Of a stretch of DNA of 64,000 bases, positions 24,729-33,688 are shown piece by piece. The position numbers and the translations under genes are program-made. Every line of letters begins with the position of its first letter. The first letter of the stretch is position 1. The notes beneath the pieces are model-generated. The model was not told where the DNA came from, did not search any database, and saw only the letters and a list, made by a program, of their open reading frames with translations. The DNA is from an uncultured Elusimicrobiales bacterium (GTDB taxonomy: Bacteria > Elusimicrobiota > Elusimicrobia > Elusimicrobiales > Elusimicrobiaceae), in the NCBI GenBank assembly GCA_944325225.1, contig CALUZQ010000005.1, positions 1 through 64,000 on the forward strand, given 5' to 3'.

Positions 24729-25850
24729 TTAACTAAAGAATTTAATGGAATTAGGCAGAATAACATCTTCCATTACATCTAATGCGAAAGAGTCGGTCAT
24801 ACCGGCAATATAATCGGCGATAGCCGTATCTATTTGAGCCGGATCTTCCCGATAGACTTTTTTCATAGATTTGACATAATTGGCAAAATTGCGCGCGGTT
24901 TGTTTGCCTTCTTTGTCATAGCCCGCATAGTCAAACCCGTAACGCCGGAAGATGTTTCGGAAGTAATCAAATAAATCGCGGATACATTTGTCTATGGTTT
25001 CTTTGCGCTGGCGCATTTGTTCGTTGTGGTAAATGCGTTCGTAATTAAACGAACGAAGCTGTGATAAGAGCGCAAATTTATCATCGGAAAAGCCGATAAA
25101 ATCCTTATCTTTAGAATGGTTGATTAAGTCCAGGGTCAGGGTGTTGATAATCTCCCCGTTGGAAGTGCCAATTTCGTGGCGTACTTTTTGGGGGATATCG
25201 GCGGTGGTAATCAAATTGGCCTTCACGGCGTCCTCAATATCCCGGCCTAGGTAGGCAATTTTGTCCGACAGGCGCACAATACACCCCTCGTAAGTAGACG
25301 GCATTTGGGTGCGTCCGGCGATTTTTTCCAAATCATTGGGTTTGGAAGCCGGGCGGAGCCGGTTGTTGGCGAAATCTTCCCCGCAGTGGCAGATGATACC
25401 GTCTTTGACCGCAAAAGTTAAGTTCAGTCCTTCGCCGTAGTTGGCCAGGTGTTCCACTACGCGGTAGCTGTTTAATTCGTGCAAAAAGCGTTTGGGCCGC
25501 AGGCAGGCGTCAATGGCGCGTTCCCCTTCGTGGCCGAAAGGCGCGTGGCCGATATCGTGGCCTAAGCCGATGGCGTAGGCCATATCTTCGCTGAGTTCCC
25601 AGTTGCCGCTTTTGTTAAGTCCGCGGCAGATGGTGGCGGCGATGGTGGCCACATGCAGTACATGTTCAATGCGGGTACAGATGTGATCGTTGTTGGGGGC
25701 AAAGAACACTTGCGTTTTGTGTTTGAGCCGGCGAAAAGGAAGCGAATGGATAATCTTCGTTTGATCGCGGAAGTACTCGTCGCGCAGATCGGGCGTATGC
25801 GCGTGGGTGCGTGCGAGGTAAATTTCGCTCTTGAACGGATTTTTTATCAT
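24729..25850 (-). CDS. dgt: Deoxyguanosinetriphosphate triphosphohydrolase-like HD protein
   Basis: 373 residues. HD-domain phosphohydrolase of the dGTPase group that cleaves dNTPs to nucleoside and triphosphate. Visible motifs: YFRDQTKIIHSLPFRRLKHKTQVF, TRIEHVLHVATIA (His), GLGHDIGHAPFGHEGE (HD), and later RLSDKIAYLGRDIEDA. Length and motifs match the shorter dGTPase-like proteins. TATCAT with an extended TGG lies six bases before the ATG and no Shine-Dalgarno is visible. It is divergent from coaD. Confidence 0.92.
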   Translation of the reverse strand: MIKNPFKSEIYLARTHAHTPDLRDEYFRDQTKIIHSLPFRRLKHKTQVFFAPNNDHICTRIEHVLHVATIAATICRGLNKSGNWELSEDMAYAIGLGHDIGHAPFGHEGERAIDACLRPKRFLHELNSYRVVEHLANYGEGLNLTFAVKDGIICHCGEDFANNRLRPASKPNDLEKIAGRTQMPSTYEGCIVRLSDKIAYLGRDIEDAVKANLITTADIPQKVRHEIGTSNGEIINTLTLDLINHSKDKDFIGFSDDKFALLSQLRSFNYERIYHNEQMRQRKETIDKCIRDLFDYFRNIFRRYGFDYAGYDKEGKQTARNFANYVKSMKKVYREDPAQIDTAIADYIAGMTDSFALDVMEDVILPNSIKFFS

Positions 25851-25856
25851 AAAATT

Positions 25857-25862
25857 ATGATA
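25857..25862 (-). promoter_or_regulatory. Extended -10 of dgt, leaderless type
   Basis: Minus strand TGGTATCAT, then AATTTT and the ATG at 25850. A -35 is not clear (TATACA is only 15 bases away). Confidence 0.5.
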
Positions 25863-25912
25863 CCATAATATAGAAGCTGTATAGAAGCGGCTCTGTATGG
25901 GAGGAAATCACT

Positions 25913-26401
25913 ATGACCGTTCCTGTGGTTTATGCCGGCAGTTTTGATCCCGTTACCAACGGCCATTTGGATATTATCCGCCGGGCGCGCTCGGTATTTG
26001 GCGAAGTGGTTGTGCTGTTGATGCCCAATGCCAACAAGCGCTGTTTGTTCAGCCGGGAAGAGCGGTTGTATTTGCTGAAAGAGACCTTACAGCGCGAAGC
26101 CGGGATCCGAGTGGATTGCGCCGAAGGATTGTTGACGGATTATCTGAAAAAGAATCATCTAAAAATACTGGTGCGCGGGCTGCGCGGCCCGTCGGACTTG
26201 GCCCATGAATTAACCAACGCCCATTATAACCGCTTATTTTATCCGTCGGCGGAAACGGTTTTTTTGCCCTGCCGGGCAGAATATGCTTTTTTAAGCGCTT
26301 CGGCGGTGCGGGAAGCATTTGCTTATGGTGCGGATATCCGCGGTTTGGTGCCGGAATGTGTAGCCCATGCGTTGGAAAAAAAGCGAAGCGCCCCGCGTTG
26401 A
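25913..26401 (+). CDS. coaD: Phosphopantetheine adenylyltransferase
   Basis: 162 residues, usual length. Penultimate step of coenzyme A synthesis. YAGSFDPVTNGHLDIIRRA has the (T/H)xGH nucleotidyltransferase motif, and LVRGLRGPSDLAHELTNAHYNR and FLSASAVREAFAYGADIRGLVPECV complete the CoaD pattern. GGAGG lies eight bases before the ATG. It is a single-gene unit ended by a terminator. Confidence 0.96.
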   Translation: MTVPVVYAGSFDPVTNGHLDIIRRARSVFGEVVVLLMPNANKRCLFSREERLYLLKETLQREAGIRVDCAEGLLTDYLKKNHLKILVRGLRGPSDLAHELTNAHYNRLFYPSAETVFLPCRAEYAFLSASAVREAFAYGADIRGLVPECVAHALEKKRSAPR

Positions 26402-26406
26402 TTTTT

Positions 26407-26431
26407 AGCCCCGGCTGACCGGGGCTTTTTT
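26407..26431 (+). terminator. Terminator of coaD
   Basis: AGCCCCGG-CTGA-CCGGGGCT stem with six T, starting five bases after the stop. A second AT-rich hairpin (AAAAGACCTA with TAGGTCTTTT, 26454-26482) follows. Confidence 0.85.
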
Positions 26432-26488
26432 ATGCTCCGACGGAGAATAACCCAAAAGACCTAATTTAAAAATAGGTCTTTTATTCGG

Positions 26489-26518
26489 TTGAGCGGGCGC
26501 TCGCAAGTTTTCTATAAT
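26489..26518 (+). promoter_or_regulatory. Promoter of the short transcription unit before the 1275-residue protein
   Basis: TTGAGC (26489-26494), 18 bases, perfect TATAAT (26513-26518). The start point would be near 26525, almost 300 bases before the next clear gene. Confidence 0.65.
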
Positions 26519-26524
26519 ATCAAT

Positions 26525-26778
26525 GGAGAAGGATAAAAGGAGTTTGTGAATGTACTGTGCGAGCAGCAACCAATTTGCGTGCCAGTGCTTGCCCCAGCGG
26601 TTAAAACCGCAGACGGCCGGGCGCGAAGCCGTTTTCCCTTTTTCCTCTTCTTTTCTTTCCCAACTATTCAGAAATTTTCAAACCGTTTTTTACAGTATAT
26701 ATTTGCAGTGTCAGCCAGTCCTATTTTTATATAGGGCCAAAAACCGAAATCATCTAGGTCTTTTGGCCCTATTTTTTT
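26525..26778 (+). other. Candidate small RNA, leader or small-protein unit
   Basis: Between a good promoter and a strong terminator lie about 250 bases without a recognisable gene. Two short overlapping frames exist: ATG at 26550 (to 26801, behind AAGGAG at a spacing of about 8), and a GTG frame from 26546 that stops at 26734, inside the left terminator arm. Neither resembles a known protein. Local hairpins (GCGGTTAAAACCGC; ACGGC...GCCGT followed by TTTT near 26634) and a purine-rich 5' segment able to pair with the later CCTTTTTCCTCTTCT tract suggest a structured RNA. I could not match it to tmRNA, SRP RNA, 6S or RNase P RNA. Confidence 0.4.
26731..26778 (+). terminator. Terminator (or attenuator) before the 1275-residue protein gene
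   Basis: 12-bp perfect stem (ATAGGGCCAAAA, 26731-26742, with 26761-26772), 18-base loop and seven T. It ends 42 bases before the next ATG, so it could be an attenuator for that gene. Confidence 0.8.
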
Positions 26779-26819
26779 GTGTATCTTTAGAACATAATTA
26801 AAGTAGAGAGGAGACTACT

Positions 26820-29800
26820 ATGAACAAGTTACTAGCGGTTGTTTTGAGCATCACACTCTTCGTCAGCAGCGTAACCCCTTCTTTTGCACAGGCGGTTTCG
26901 GCGGGCCGGCAGGTTGCAAAGGGCATGGTTCAAAGCGGGGCAAAAACCGCCGGAACCACCGCCGGTAAACAAGCCCTTGCCACCATGGCCAAAGAAGCAG
27001 CTGCCGCTGGCGCAGTAAATGCTTTCTCCTCTTCGTTGCGCTTGCCGGCAGCTCCGTCTCTTCCCGCGGCAAAACCATCTTCTCTCTCTACTCCGCAGCT
27101 TCGGCTGGCGGTGGACCGTTCCATTCAGCAGCAATTAGCTTTAACGGGGAATGATATCCGGGCCTTTGTAAAAGCCGGCCAGATGGAAGGCATGGCTTCG
27201 CGCATTTTGAGTCATGAAAATCCGGCCTTTCGCGAAGGGCTGCTTCGCAATGAATTTGTAACGGTGGCGTTAAAAGGCGGCGCTACTGCCGATCAAATTT
27301 CCCAGGCGGTTCAGTTTTATCGGCGGGATCTTAACAAATACGCCGCTTCGTTTGCGCAGATCCCGCAAACCGATTTGTCTTCTGTTTTGCAAGTTGTTAA
27401 AAACAATCAGCATTCGGCTTATACAGCTGTTTTAAACAGCCACCGGGCTTTATCTTCGGCGGCGGCATTGGGTTTGTTGGGCTCTAAAGCCGACGCGGCA
27501 GTACTGTTGGATTTTTACAAACGAGCTTCCCAAAGCGTTTTTAAAGATACCGCTGCGGTAATCGCGGCACGCGGGTTGCTGCGGCAGGGGGCTTATAAAG
27601 AATTGGAAAGCTTGGCTTCGCTGAGCGGGGCCCAAGGGCCTTTCTGGCAGGATTTAGCGGCTTTGGTGCAAGAAAAAGGGCTTTCGGTAACAATTGAGCC
27701 GAAAGCCGCTTCGGCTGTTGCCGCTCAGCCGGCAGAATTAGCCCTCTTTTTGCGGGCCGGCTGCGAACCGAACGCGTTAAATGCCGATCTCTCCCGCCAA
27801 GCGACGGAAAAATGGCTGGCATTCTCCACCGAAAAACGCCTCAGTGCGGCGGCTGCACAGCCCCAGCTGGCTGCGGCTCCGGCACCGCTGAAGGTGGAAT
27901 TGCCGAAACTGATTGTTCCTGAAGCAGACTTAAATTTAGATCCGATTCATTTAAACGGCGGTTCGGTTGCGGCTCCGGCCGCGCAAGTTGTAGCGCCGGC
28001 TCAAACGCAGTTGCAGCAGAAAACGGTACAATTTTTCGCCAAAAGCACGCCCGCTTCTGCGGGTTCCGGCACGCTTTACAGCGGTCTGCCGGTATTGGGC
28101 ATGGGCAATATGTTCAAAAAAGCCGCTGCGTGGCTGCGCGGCAAATGGGGTAAAAAAGAAGTAAAAGCCCAGCCGGAAAATGCCGTCAAAGAAGAAGAAC
28201 CCGGTTTGCACGACAGTTCCGAAATCCAGGAAGTATTCAGCAATTTGCGTTCGCCGGAATCACCGGCCGCGGCCGATGAACTGATTGGAGCCAATGAAAC
28301 GGGACTGGTGCCGGTTTCGGAAAAGGGTTTTAAACTGACGCTGGTGGACGGATCTGGCGTAGAGCGGATTTTACCGGTAAATCTGGAAATCAGCAACCGC
28401 TTCCATGTGAAAGGATACAACCGTATCGCTTTTACGGCGCATTCCAACTTTAAACACGGGTATGTAGCGGAACTGCGCAACCAGGAGCAGGAGCCGCTTC
28501 GCATGGCGCATTTCTATATGCGGTTGCAGTCTAACCAGGTGGGGGCGCTGGCGGATTTGATTGGCAGCACCGGGATTGAAAAATTCAGCTTAAAATTAGA
28601 AAATAACCCGAATGTAGCGTATAAATCTATCAAGTTGCCGGCCTATGATTTTGTAACCGGAAAAGAACTGCCGTTGGAAATAGAGTTACCCGTCAAAATT
28701 TACCCGGAAGGGGCCAAAGTGGTAGTGATGGAAAACGGCGCCCTGGGCATTTTGAAACCGGGGGCGATTAAGCCGTATGAATTGAACGGATTTTATGTGC
28801 GGCTTCCGAAAAACCAGATTTCCAATTTTGTAGAGGTGCTTCGCTACAGCCCTACTTCCTTTAATGTATCGGTGCATCCCACGCAGAACCGGGCGGATTT
28901 GATTATCCGCGATGCTTCCTTAACCAATGTGAGTTTGGGCAAAACCATGGGGCCGGTGGTAAAAGATGCGTTGGGTATGGAAGCCAGTACGGCCAACAGC
29001 ATGATGTTTACCATCAACTATATTCTGCCTGGATTGGCCTCGCTGCTGACGCCTATCTTAAAAAAATACGGGGAGAAAAATTTAATGGTGCTGTCGTTGG
29101 CGATGTCCTCGGCGGCAGGGTTGCTGGCCAGTGCGGGCGGATTCTACGGCTTTGTGGAAGGATTATCGCTGGGGCCGGTTTCCAAAGGCATGTTTATTGC
29201 GGCGCTGTTTTTAATGAGCGGATCCAGCATTTTAAAACAGCTGGTATCCAATATGTTAATTCGCGCCAACCGCGGGGAAGTTATCTTGGACGATGCTAAA
29301 GAAGCGGTTAAGAAATCTGTAACCGAATTTACGGCCAAAGAAAAAGAGGGCTTTGCACAGATGGGCGTGCGGCTGAAAGAATTTTTTACCAAGAAGTCAG
29401 ATGTTAGCTTAAAAGATGTAGTGCTTTACAACTTGAGCTTTGTTTATAAAAATGTGGGCACCCTGGCTTTCTTGGCGTCGCCGTATTTAATTAATGAGGC
29501 CTTGTCGCTGGCGGCGGGGGTGGATTTGGGGATTGATTATTCCATCAGTTTCCCGATTTATGCGGCGTATAGCAGTGTGGTGGCGTGGAAGGTGTGGCGG
29601 GCCAAACTGCGGGACGCTTATTCAGCCAAAAACTTGGAACAAAGCCAAAAGAATTTACTGAAAATTTTAGATTCGGGCAGCAAAGCCCTGGCGAATATAC
29701 CGGGCAAGATTTCTTCTACCCAAATTGACGATGCGGCCCGCGCTTTTAAAGATGGTTTAGATGCCCTGGTTTTTGCTGATGTGAAGGTAAACCCGGGCAA

Positions 29801-30647
29801 AAAGAAAAAGGAATTGTATCAGCAGGAAAAGGCCAATTTGCTGCAGAATTTAGAGAATAAATTGGTTCGGGAATACGGAATGGACGCTGCCCGCGCGAAA
29901 GACATTATTGCCCAAATTTCCAATTCTATTACCGTGCAGGAAAATACGGTAGGGAATATGGTCAAAATGTTGAAGGCACCGGGCGTAACGGCGTTGTCTG
30001 CGGCGATGACACTGGCCACAATTCACGAATTTGTAATCTCCAGCTCGTTTTCTACCGCTATGAAGCAGCTAATCAACCAAGGAGAACTTGCGAACTTCTT
30101 AATTGCGTGCTCACTGTATGTTCCGCTGATTGTGGGCCGTTTGGGCGGCAATGTCATCAGCCGCCGCATGAGTGCCGACAGTATGTATATTTTCTGCTCC
30201 GCCCTGTCTGCTATCGGGACCGCTATTATGGCCTTGGCGGGGGACAGTGTAGGACAGATGGTTACGGGTGCGGCAGTTGCCAGCTTTGGGGTGGGGAACT
30301 TCTTTACCCAGATGTATGATTACATTATGAACCTCTACCCCAAACAAAACCGTGAACTCTCTTCTATTCTGGCCTTAACCATGGCCTTGGGCGGATTGGG
30401 AGCAATTCCGGCGGGATATGTGGCTTCTATGGTTGGGTGGGATCCGGCATCCCTGCTGTATGCGGGGGCTGCGTTAATGGCGAGTTTGGTCCTTACCCCG
30501 GGTATGATGAAGCATTCCACGCTGGTCAAAGCGATGAAGTACGAAACCAAACGACTGTGGAAAGGAGTGAAGAACCTGTTTAAACGCAATAAAAAGAATC
30601 CGGGCGCCCCAACGGGCAACTTAGATGATGCGGCTCCCGTCCAATAA
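26820..30647 (+). CDS. Large secreted/membrane fusion protein with C-terminal MFS-like domain
   Basis: 1275 residues, not recognised as a whole. Order: signal peptide (1-23, ending SFA|QA); Ala-rich segment; helical repeats of HEAT-like look (about 95-300); a Pro/Ala-rich linker (about 330-430); two similar beta-rich domains (about 510-600 and 610-710), each ending in an FYMRLQSNQVGALADLI or FYVRLPKNQISNFVEVL segment. Then comes a polytopic domain with MFS-like helices (SMMFTINYILPGLASLL, FPIYAAYSSVVAW, FLIACSLYVPLIVGRLGGNVISRR, GAAVASFGVGNFF) split by a charged loop of over 100 residues (about 940-1050), and a basic tail. GAGGAG precedes the ATG. It is preceded by a possible attenuator and ends at a terminator. 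Confidence 0.7.
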   Translation: MNKLLAVVLSITLFVSSVTPSFAQAVSAGRQVAKGMVQSGAKTAGTTAGKQALATMAKEAAAAGAVNAFSSSLRLPAAPSLPAAKPSSLSTPQLRLAVDRSIQQQLALTGNDIRAFVKAGQMEGMASRILSHENPAFREGLLRNEFVTVALKGGATADQISQAVQFYRRDLNKYAASFAQIPQTDLSSVLQVVKNNQHSAYTAVLNSHRALSSAAALGLLGSKADAAVLLDFYKRASQSVFKDTAAVIAARGLLRQGAYKELESLASLSGAQGPFWQDLAALVQEKGLSVTIEPKAASAVAAQPAELALFLRAGCEPNALNADLSRQATEKWLAFSTEKRLSAAAAQPQLAAAPAPLKVELPKLIVPEADLNLDPIHLNGGSVAAPAAQVVAPAQTQLQQKTVQFFAKSTPASAGSGTLYSGLPVLGMGNMFKKAAAWLRGKWGKKEVKAQPENAVKEEEPGLHDSSEIQEVFSNLRSPESPAAADELIGANETGLVPVSEKGFKLTLVDGSGVERILPVNLEISNRFHVKGYNRIAFTAHSNFKHGYVAELRNQEQEPLRMAHFYMRLQSNQVGALADLIGSTGIEKFSLKLENNPNVAYKSIKLPAYDFVTGKELPLEIELPVKIYPEGAKVVVMENGALGILKPGAIKPYELNGFYVRLPKNQISNFVEVLRYSPTSFNVSVHPTQNRADLIIRDASLTNVSLGKTMGPVVKDALGMEASTANSMMFTINYILPGLASLLTPILKKYGEKNLMVLSLAMSSAAGLLASAGGFYGFVEGLSLGPVSKGMFIAALFLMSGSSILKQLVSNMLIRANRGEVILDDAKEAVKKSVTEFTAKEKEGFAQMGVRLKEFFTKKSDVSLKDVVLYNLSFVYKNVGTLAFLASPYLINEALSLAAGVDLGIDYSISFPIYAAYSSVVAWKVWRAKLRDAYSAKNLEQSQKNLLKILDSGSKALANIPGKISSTQIDDAARAFKDGLDALVFADVKVNPGKKKKELYQQEKANLLQNLENKLVREYGMDAARAKDIIAQISNSITVQENTVGNMVKMLKAPGVTALSAAMTLATIHEFVISSSFSTAMKQLINQGELANFLIACSLYVPLIVGRLGGNVISRRMSADSMYIFCSALSAIGTAIMALAGDSVGQMVTGAAVASFGVGNFFTQMYDYIMNLYPKQNRELSSILALTMALGGLGAIPAGYVASMVGWDPASLLYAGAALMASLVLTPGMMKHSTLVKAMKYETKRLWKGVKNLFKRNKKNPGAPTGNLDDAAPVQ

Positions 30648-30662
30648 TGAATCTGACACTTC

Positions 30663-30688
30663 AAAACCCCGGCTTAGCCGGGGTTTTT
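30663..30688 (+). terminator. Terminator of the 1275-residue protein gene
   Basis: AAAACCCCGGC-TTA-GCCGGGGTTTTT, 15 bases after the stop. Confidence 0.88.
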
Positions 30689-30762
30689 ATTGGGATAGCG
30701 AACCATATTTTTTGCCGGCTTGCCGCCGTTGGATTTGCAGCAGGGTGTAAAAGCGGACATAC

Positions 30763-30788
30763 AAAAGCCCCGCCGGATACGCGGGGCT
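30763..30788 (-). terminator. Terminator of the nifU-like/PHP/SulP operon
   Basis: On the minus strand AGCCCCGC...GCGGGGCTTTTG, 18 bases after the SulP stop. Confidence 0.8.
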
Positions 30789-30806
30789 AAAATTAAGTGC
30801 TGCGGG

Positions 30807-32486
30807 TTATTCCAAAAAGTGCTTTCTCCCGCTGACGATGGATTCCGCCCGCATGAGCGATAGGTCAATGTTTTTGCAGATATGATCTTCACCGATTTTG
30901 TGGACAAAACCATATTTTCCCAAGGTTTTAAGCACCTGTTTCTGCACATGGGACAGAATTAACTGTACCCCGTCTTTTTTACAGCGGTCGTAAATGCGTT
31001 CCAGGGCGTGGAATCCGGTTGCGTCAATCGCGGGGACGCTTCGCATACGCAGGATTAATACTTTGCAGTCTTTGTGGTTTTCCAAACTGTCTAAAAATTT
31101 ATTGGCCGCGCCAAAAAAGAACGGCCCATTGATTTCATATACCGTTACATGGCGGGCGATTACTTTGGTATCTATATCGTCTTTGCGGCGGACCTCGTCA
31201 AAGATATCATCATCGGTGTTTTTGATTTGATAGACATCGGACATGCGTTTCATAAACAGCACGGCCGCCAGCACCAGGCCGAACTCAATGGCAACAACCA
31301 AATCTTCTACTACCGTTAGGGTAAAAGTGGTCAATAATACCGCGATATCACTGGCCGGCGCTTTAAATAAAGCGGCAAAAGAACGCCACCCGCTCATGCG
31401 GTAAGCCACCAGGAACAGAATGGCGGCCAGCGAAGTCATCGGAATAAGCCCGATGTATTTCATCAGGCACACCATCATAATAAACAAAAACAGGGCATGC
31501 GCCATACCGGCTATAGGGGTGCGTCCGCCGTTTTCAATGTTGGCGGCGGTGCGCGCGATGGCGCCGGTGGCGGGCAGCCCGCCAAAAAGGGCCGAAGCCA
31601 CATTGGCCGCACCCGTGGCGACCAGCTCCATATTGGAGCGGTGTTTTTTGCCAATCATACCGTCCGCCACCACGGCGGAGAGCAAGCTTTCAATGCCGGC
31701 CAAAAAGGCGATGGTAAACGCCGGCGGCAGCAATTTGCGGACGACGGAAAAAGAAATTTCCCCCGGCATATGCGGCAGCACCAAGGTTCCGTCCACTTGG
31801 CCGAAAGTAGAGGTAATGGTGGCTACTTCTAATTTAGCGAACTTGACCAATAGGGTGGTAATGATTAAAGCTGCCAGCGAACCGGGGAAAGCGTGCCATT
31901 TTTTAGGCCAAAAAATGATAATGGCCAAGGTCAGCAATCCTACCGCCAGCGTTTGGGGATTGATGAATTGCAGATTGTGCAGGTAAATATCCCACTTGGC
32001 AAAGAAATCGCTGGGGATTTGGGCAAGCCCGAGCCCGAAAAAGTCGTTGATTTGGGTGGAAAAAAGCACTACGGCAATCCCGCTGGTAAAGCCGGTGGTA
32101 ACGGGATAGGGAATAAATTTGATAAAAGCCCCGAATTTCAGCAGTCCCATCAGCATTAAAAAGATACCGGCCATGAGGGTAGCGGTTAGGAGCCCGGCCA
32201 TGCCAAATTCCTGGATAATGCCATACACAATGACCACAAAAGCCCCGGTCGGGCCGCCTATTTGCACGCGGCTTCCGCCTAACAGGGAAATAATAAAACC
32301 CGCTACAATGGCGGTAATGAGGCCTTTTTCGGGGGTTACGCCGGAAGCAATAGCCAAAGCGATGGAAAGCGGCAGCGCGACGCAGGCCACCACGAGTCCG
32401 GCGCTCAAATCTTTCATAATTCGCCGGGAAGAAAATTCTTCGGGGCGGTTTTGCAGCAAAGTCAGCAGTTTAGGTCTTAAAAGCAT
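30807..32486 (-). CDS. SulP/SLC26-family anion transporter with STAS domain
   Basis: 559 residues. An N-terminal polytopic domain of about 10-14 helices with LSAGLVVACVALPLSIALAIASG and GSRVQIGGPTGAFVVIV is typical of SulP; the C-terminal STAS domain (from about residue 440) has VLILRMRSVPAIDATGFHALERIYDRCKK. Family members carry sulfate, bicarbonate or other anions at the inner membrane; the substrate cannot be read from sequence. Likely last gene of a minus-strand operon after nifU-like and PHP genes, with a three-base gap to the latter. Confidence 0.92.
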   Translation of the reverse strand: MLLRPKLLTLLQNRPEEFSSRRIMKDLSAGLVVACVALPLSIALAIASGVTPEKGLITAIVAGFIISLLGGSRVQIGGPTGAFVVIVYGIIQEFGMAGLLTATLMAGIFLMLMGLLKFGAFIKFIPYPVTTGFTSGIAVVLFSTQINDFFGLGLAQIPSDFFAKWDIYLHNLQFINPQTLAVGLLTLAIIIFWPKKWHAFPGSLAALIITTLLVKFAKLEVATITSTFGQVDGTLVLPHMPGEISFSVVRKLLPPAFTIAFLAGIESLLSAVVADGMIGKKHRSNMELVATGAANVASALFGGLPATGAIARTAANIENGGRTPIAGMAHALFLFIMMVCLMKYIGLIPMTSLAAILFLVAYRMSGWRSFAALFKAPASDIAVLLTTFTLTVVEDLVVAIEFGLVLAAVLFMKRMSDVYQIKNTDDDIFDEVRRKDDIDTKVIARHVTVYEINGPFFFGAANKFLDSLENHKDCKVLILRMRSVPAIDATGFHALERIYDRCKKDGVQLILSHVQKQVLKTLGKYGFVHKIGEDHICKNIDLSLMRAESIVSGRKHFLE

Positions 32487-32489
32487 AAT

Positions 32490-33305
32490 TTAACGGTTAA
32501 ATAGTTTGCGAAGCAGTTTGTCGTAATGGGGCTGCGGGATTTGCATACCCGGCGTGCTGTTGCGCCCGCCGTTTGGTCCGTGATAGTCGGATCCACCGGT
32601 AGCCAACAGCCCGTATTTGCGGGCGATAGCCAGCAGATCCTGGCGCATGGTATAAGTGTGGGCGGGATAAAAAACTTCTATACCGTCCAATCCGGCTTCG
32701 GTCCAGGCGGGGAAATTCCAATGTTCGGCCACAATGCCGGGGTGAGCGATAACGGCAATTCCGCCGGCTCTTTTGATTTGTTGGATTGCCTCTACAGCGC
32801 TTACGCCGGCGGAGGGCACATAGCCCGGCTGTCCGGGGACGAGGTATTTGCGGAATCCCTCCTGCCGGTCGCGCACGATTTTTTTGGCTTTTAAAGCATC
32901 GGCCACATGGGCGCGGGAAACCGTATTGGGCGCGCGGGAAAAAACATCTTCTTCCGTAATATCCACGCCGGCGGCCTGCAGTTGACGGATTATCTTACAG
33001 ATGCGTTCTCTGCGGTTTTGGCGGTTTTGGGCCAGGAAAGCTTGAAATTGCGCATTGTCCAAATCCAGGTTGTATCCGGTAAAATGGAGGTGGTCATGAT
33101 CCCGGGTGCTGATTTCCACACCAGGGGTAAAAAGGAGCCGGTGTTCTTTGCACACCGCTTCGGCGCGGCGCACGCCGTCGGTGGTATCGTGGTCGGTCAG
33201 GGCGTAAACGGAAATCCCTGTTTTTAACGCGCTTAGGACCACTTCTTCCGGCGTGCTGGTGCCGTCCGAAAAATCGGAATGGGTGTGCAGGTCCACCTTG
33301 GGCAT
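32490..33305 (-). CDS. PHP-domain phosphoesterase (YciV/TrpH-like)
   Basis: 271 residues. VDLHTHSDFSDGTSTPEEVV, ALTDHDTTDGV, GVEISTRDHD, VIAHPG and GGSDYHGPN are the metal-binding His/Asp motifs of the PHP family. Layout and length match YciV/TrpH proteins, which act as 3',5'-nucleoside bisphosphate phosphatases or 5'-3' RNA exonucleases. It starts one base after the nifU-like stop. Confidence 0.9.
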   Translation of the reverse strand: MPKVDLHTHSDFSDGTSTPEEVVLSALKTGISVYALTDHDTTDGVRRAEAVCKEHRLLFTPGVEISTRDHDHLHFTGYNLDLDNAQFQAFLAQNRQNRRERICKIIRQLQAAGVDITEEDVFSRAPNTVSRAHVADALKAKKIVRDRQEGFRKYLVPGQPGYVPSAGVSAVEAIQQIKRAGGIAVIAHPGIVAEHWNFPAWTEAGLDGIEVFYPAHTYTMRQDLLAIARKYGLLATGGSDYHGPNGGRNSTPGMQIPQPHYDKLLRKLFNR

Positions 33306-33306
33306 A

Positions 33307-33531
33307 TTAGACGCGTTCTACGGCGGTTACGCTGGGGACCAATTCTTTAATCTTTTTTTCCACAACGGCCTGCAGCGTCATCTGCGCGTGCGGGCAGCCG
33401 CCGCAGCGGCCGCGCAGCCCAACGGTAACAATACCGGTTTTTTCATCTACGCCAATCAGTTCAATATCTCCCCCGTCGGCCTGCAGAATGGGGCGGATTT
33501 GGTTGATTACATCTTGCACTTGTTCTTTCAT
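33307..33531 (-). CDS. NifU C-terminal-domain iron-sulfur scaffold protein
   Basis: 74 residues. A stand-alone NifU C-terminal (NfuA-like) domain: VINQIRPILQADGGDIELIGV and LRGRCGGCPHAQMTLQAVVEKKIKELVP with the cluster-binding CxxC (CGGC). It would hold or transfer an Fe-S cluster. The ATG at 33531 follows GGAG by nine bases; an in-frame TTG overlaps that site and is not used. First gene of the operon with PHP and SulP. Confidence 0.92.
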   Translation of the reverse strand: MKEQVQDVINQIRPILQADGGDIELIGVDEKTGIVTVGLRGRCGGCPHAQMTLQAVVEKKIKELVPSVTAVERV

Positions 33532-33614
33532 AATATACAGCTCCAAAAGGATAGATTTATCTTTATTATATCTTTTTTGAAGCCCGGGCGCGCGGGAAGC
33601 GGCGCATAAAAAAC

Positions 33615-33644
33615 TTGCAAAGTTCGGGGCAGTATTGCTATACT
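33615..33644 (+). promoter_or_regulatory. Promoter of the SH3b protein gene
   Basis: TTGCAA (33615-33620), 18 bases, TATACT (33639-33644), about 45 bases before the ATG at 33689. Confidence 0.6.
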
Positions 33645-33688
33645 TTTGGGGTAGAGTTTATGTATCATCGTACAGGAGAAGAAGGGAT

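Noticed and set aside
30807-32486. SulP read as a specific sulfate permease
   Set aside because: Family covers sulfate, bicarbonate and others; no sulfur-assimilation gene is near, so only the family is named.
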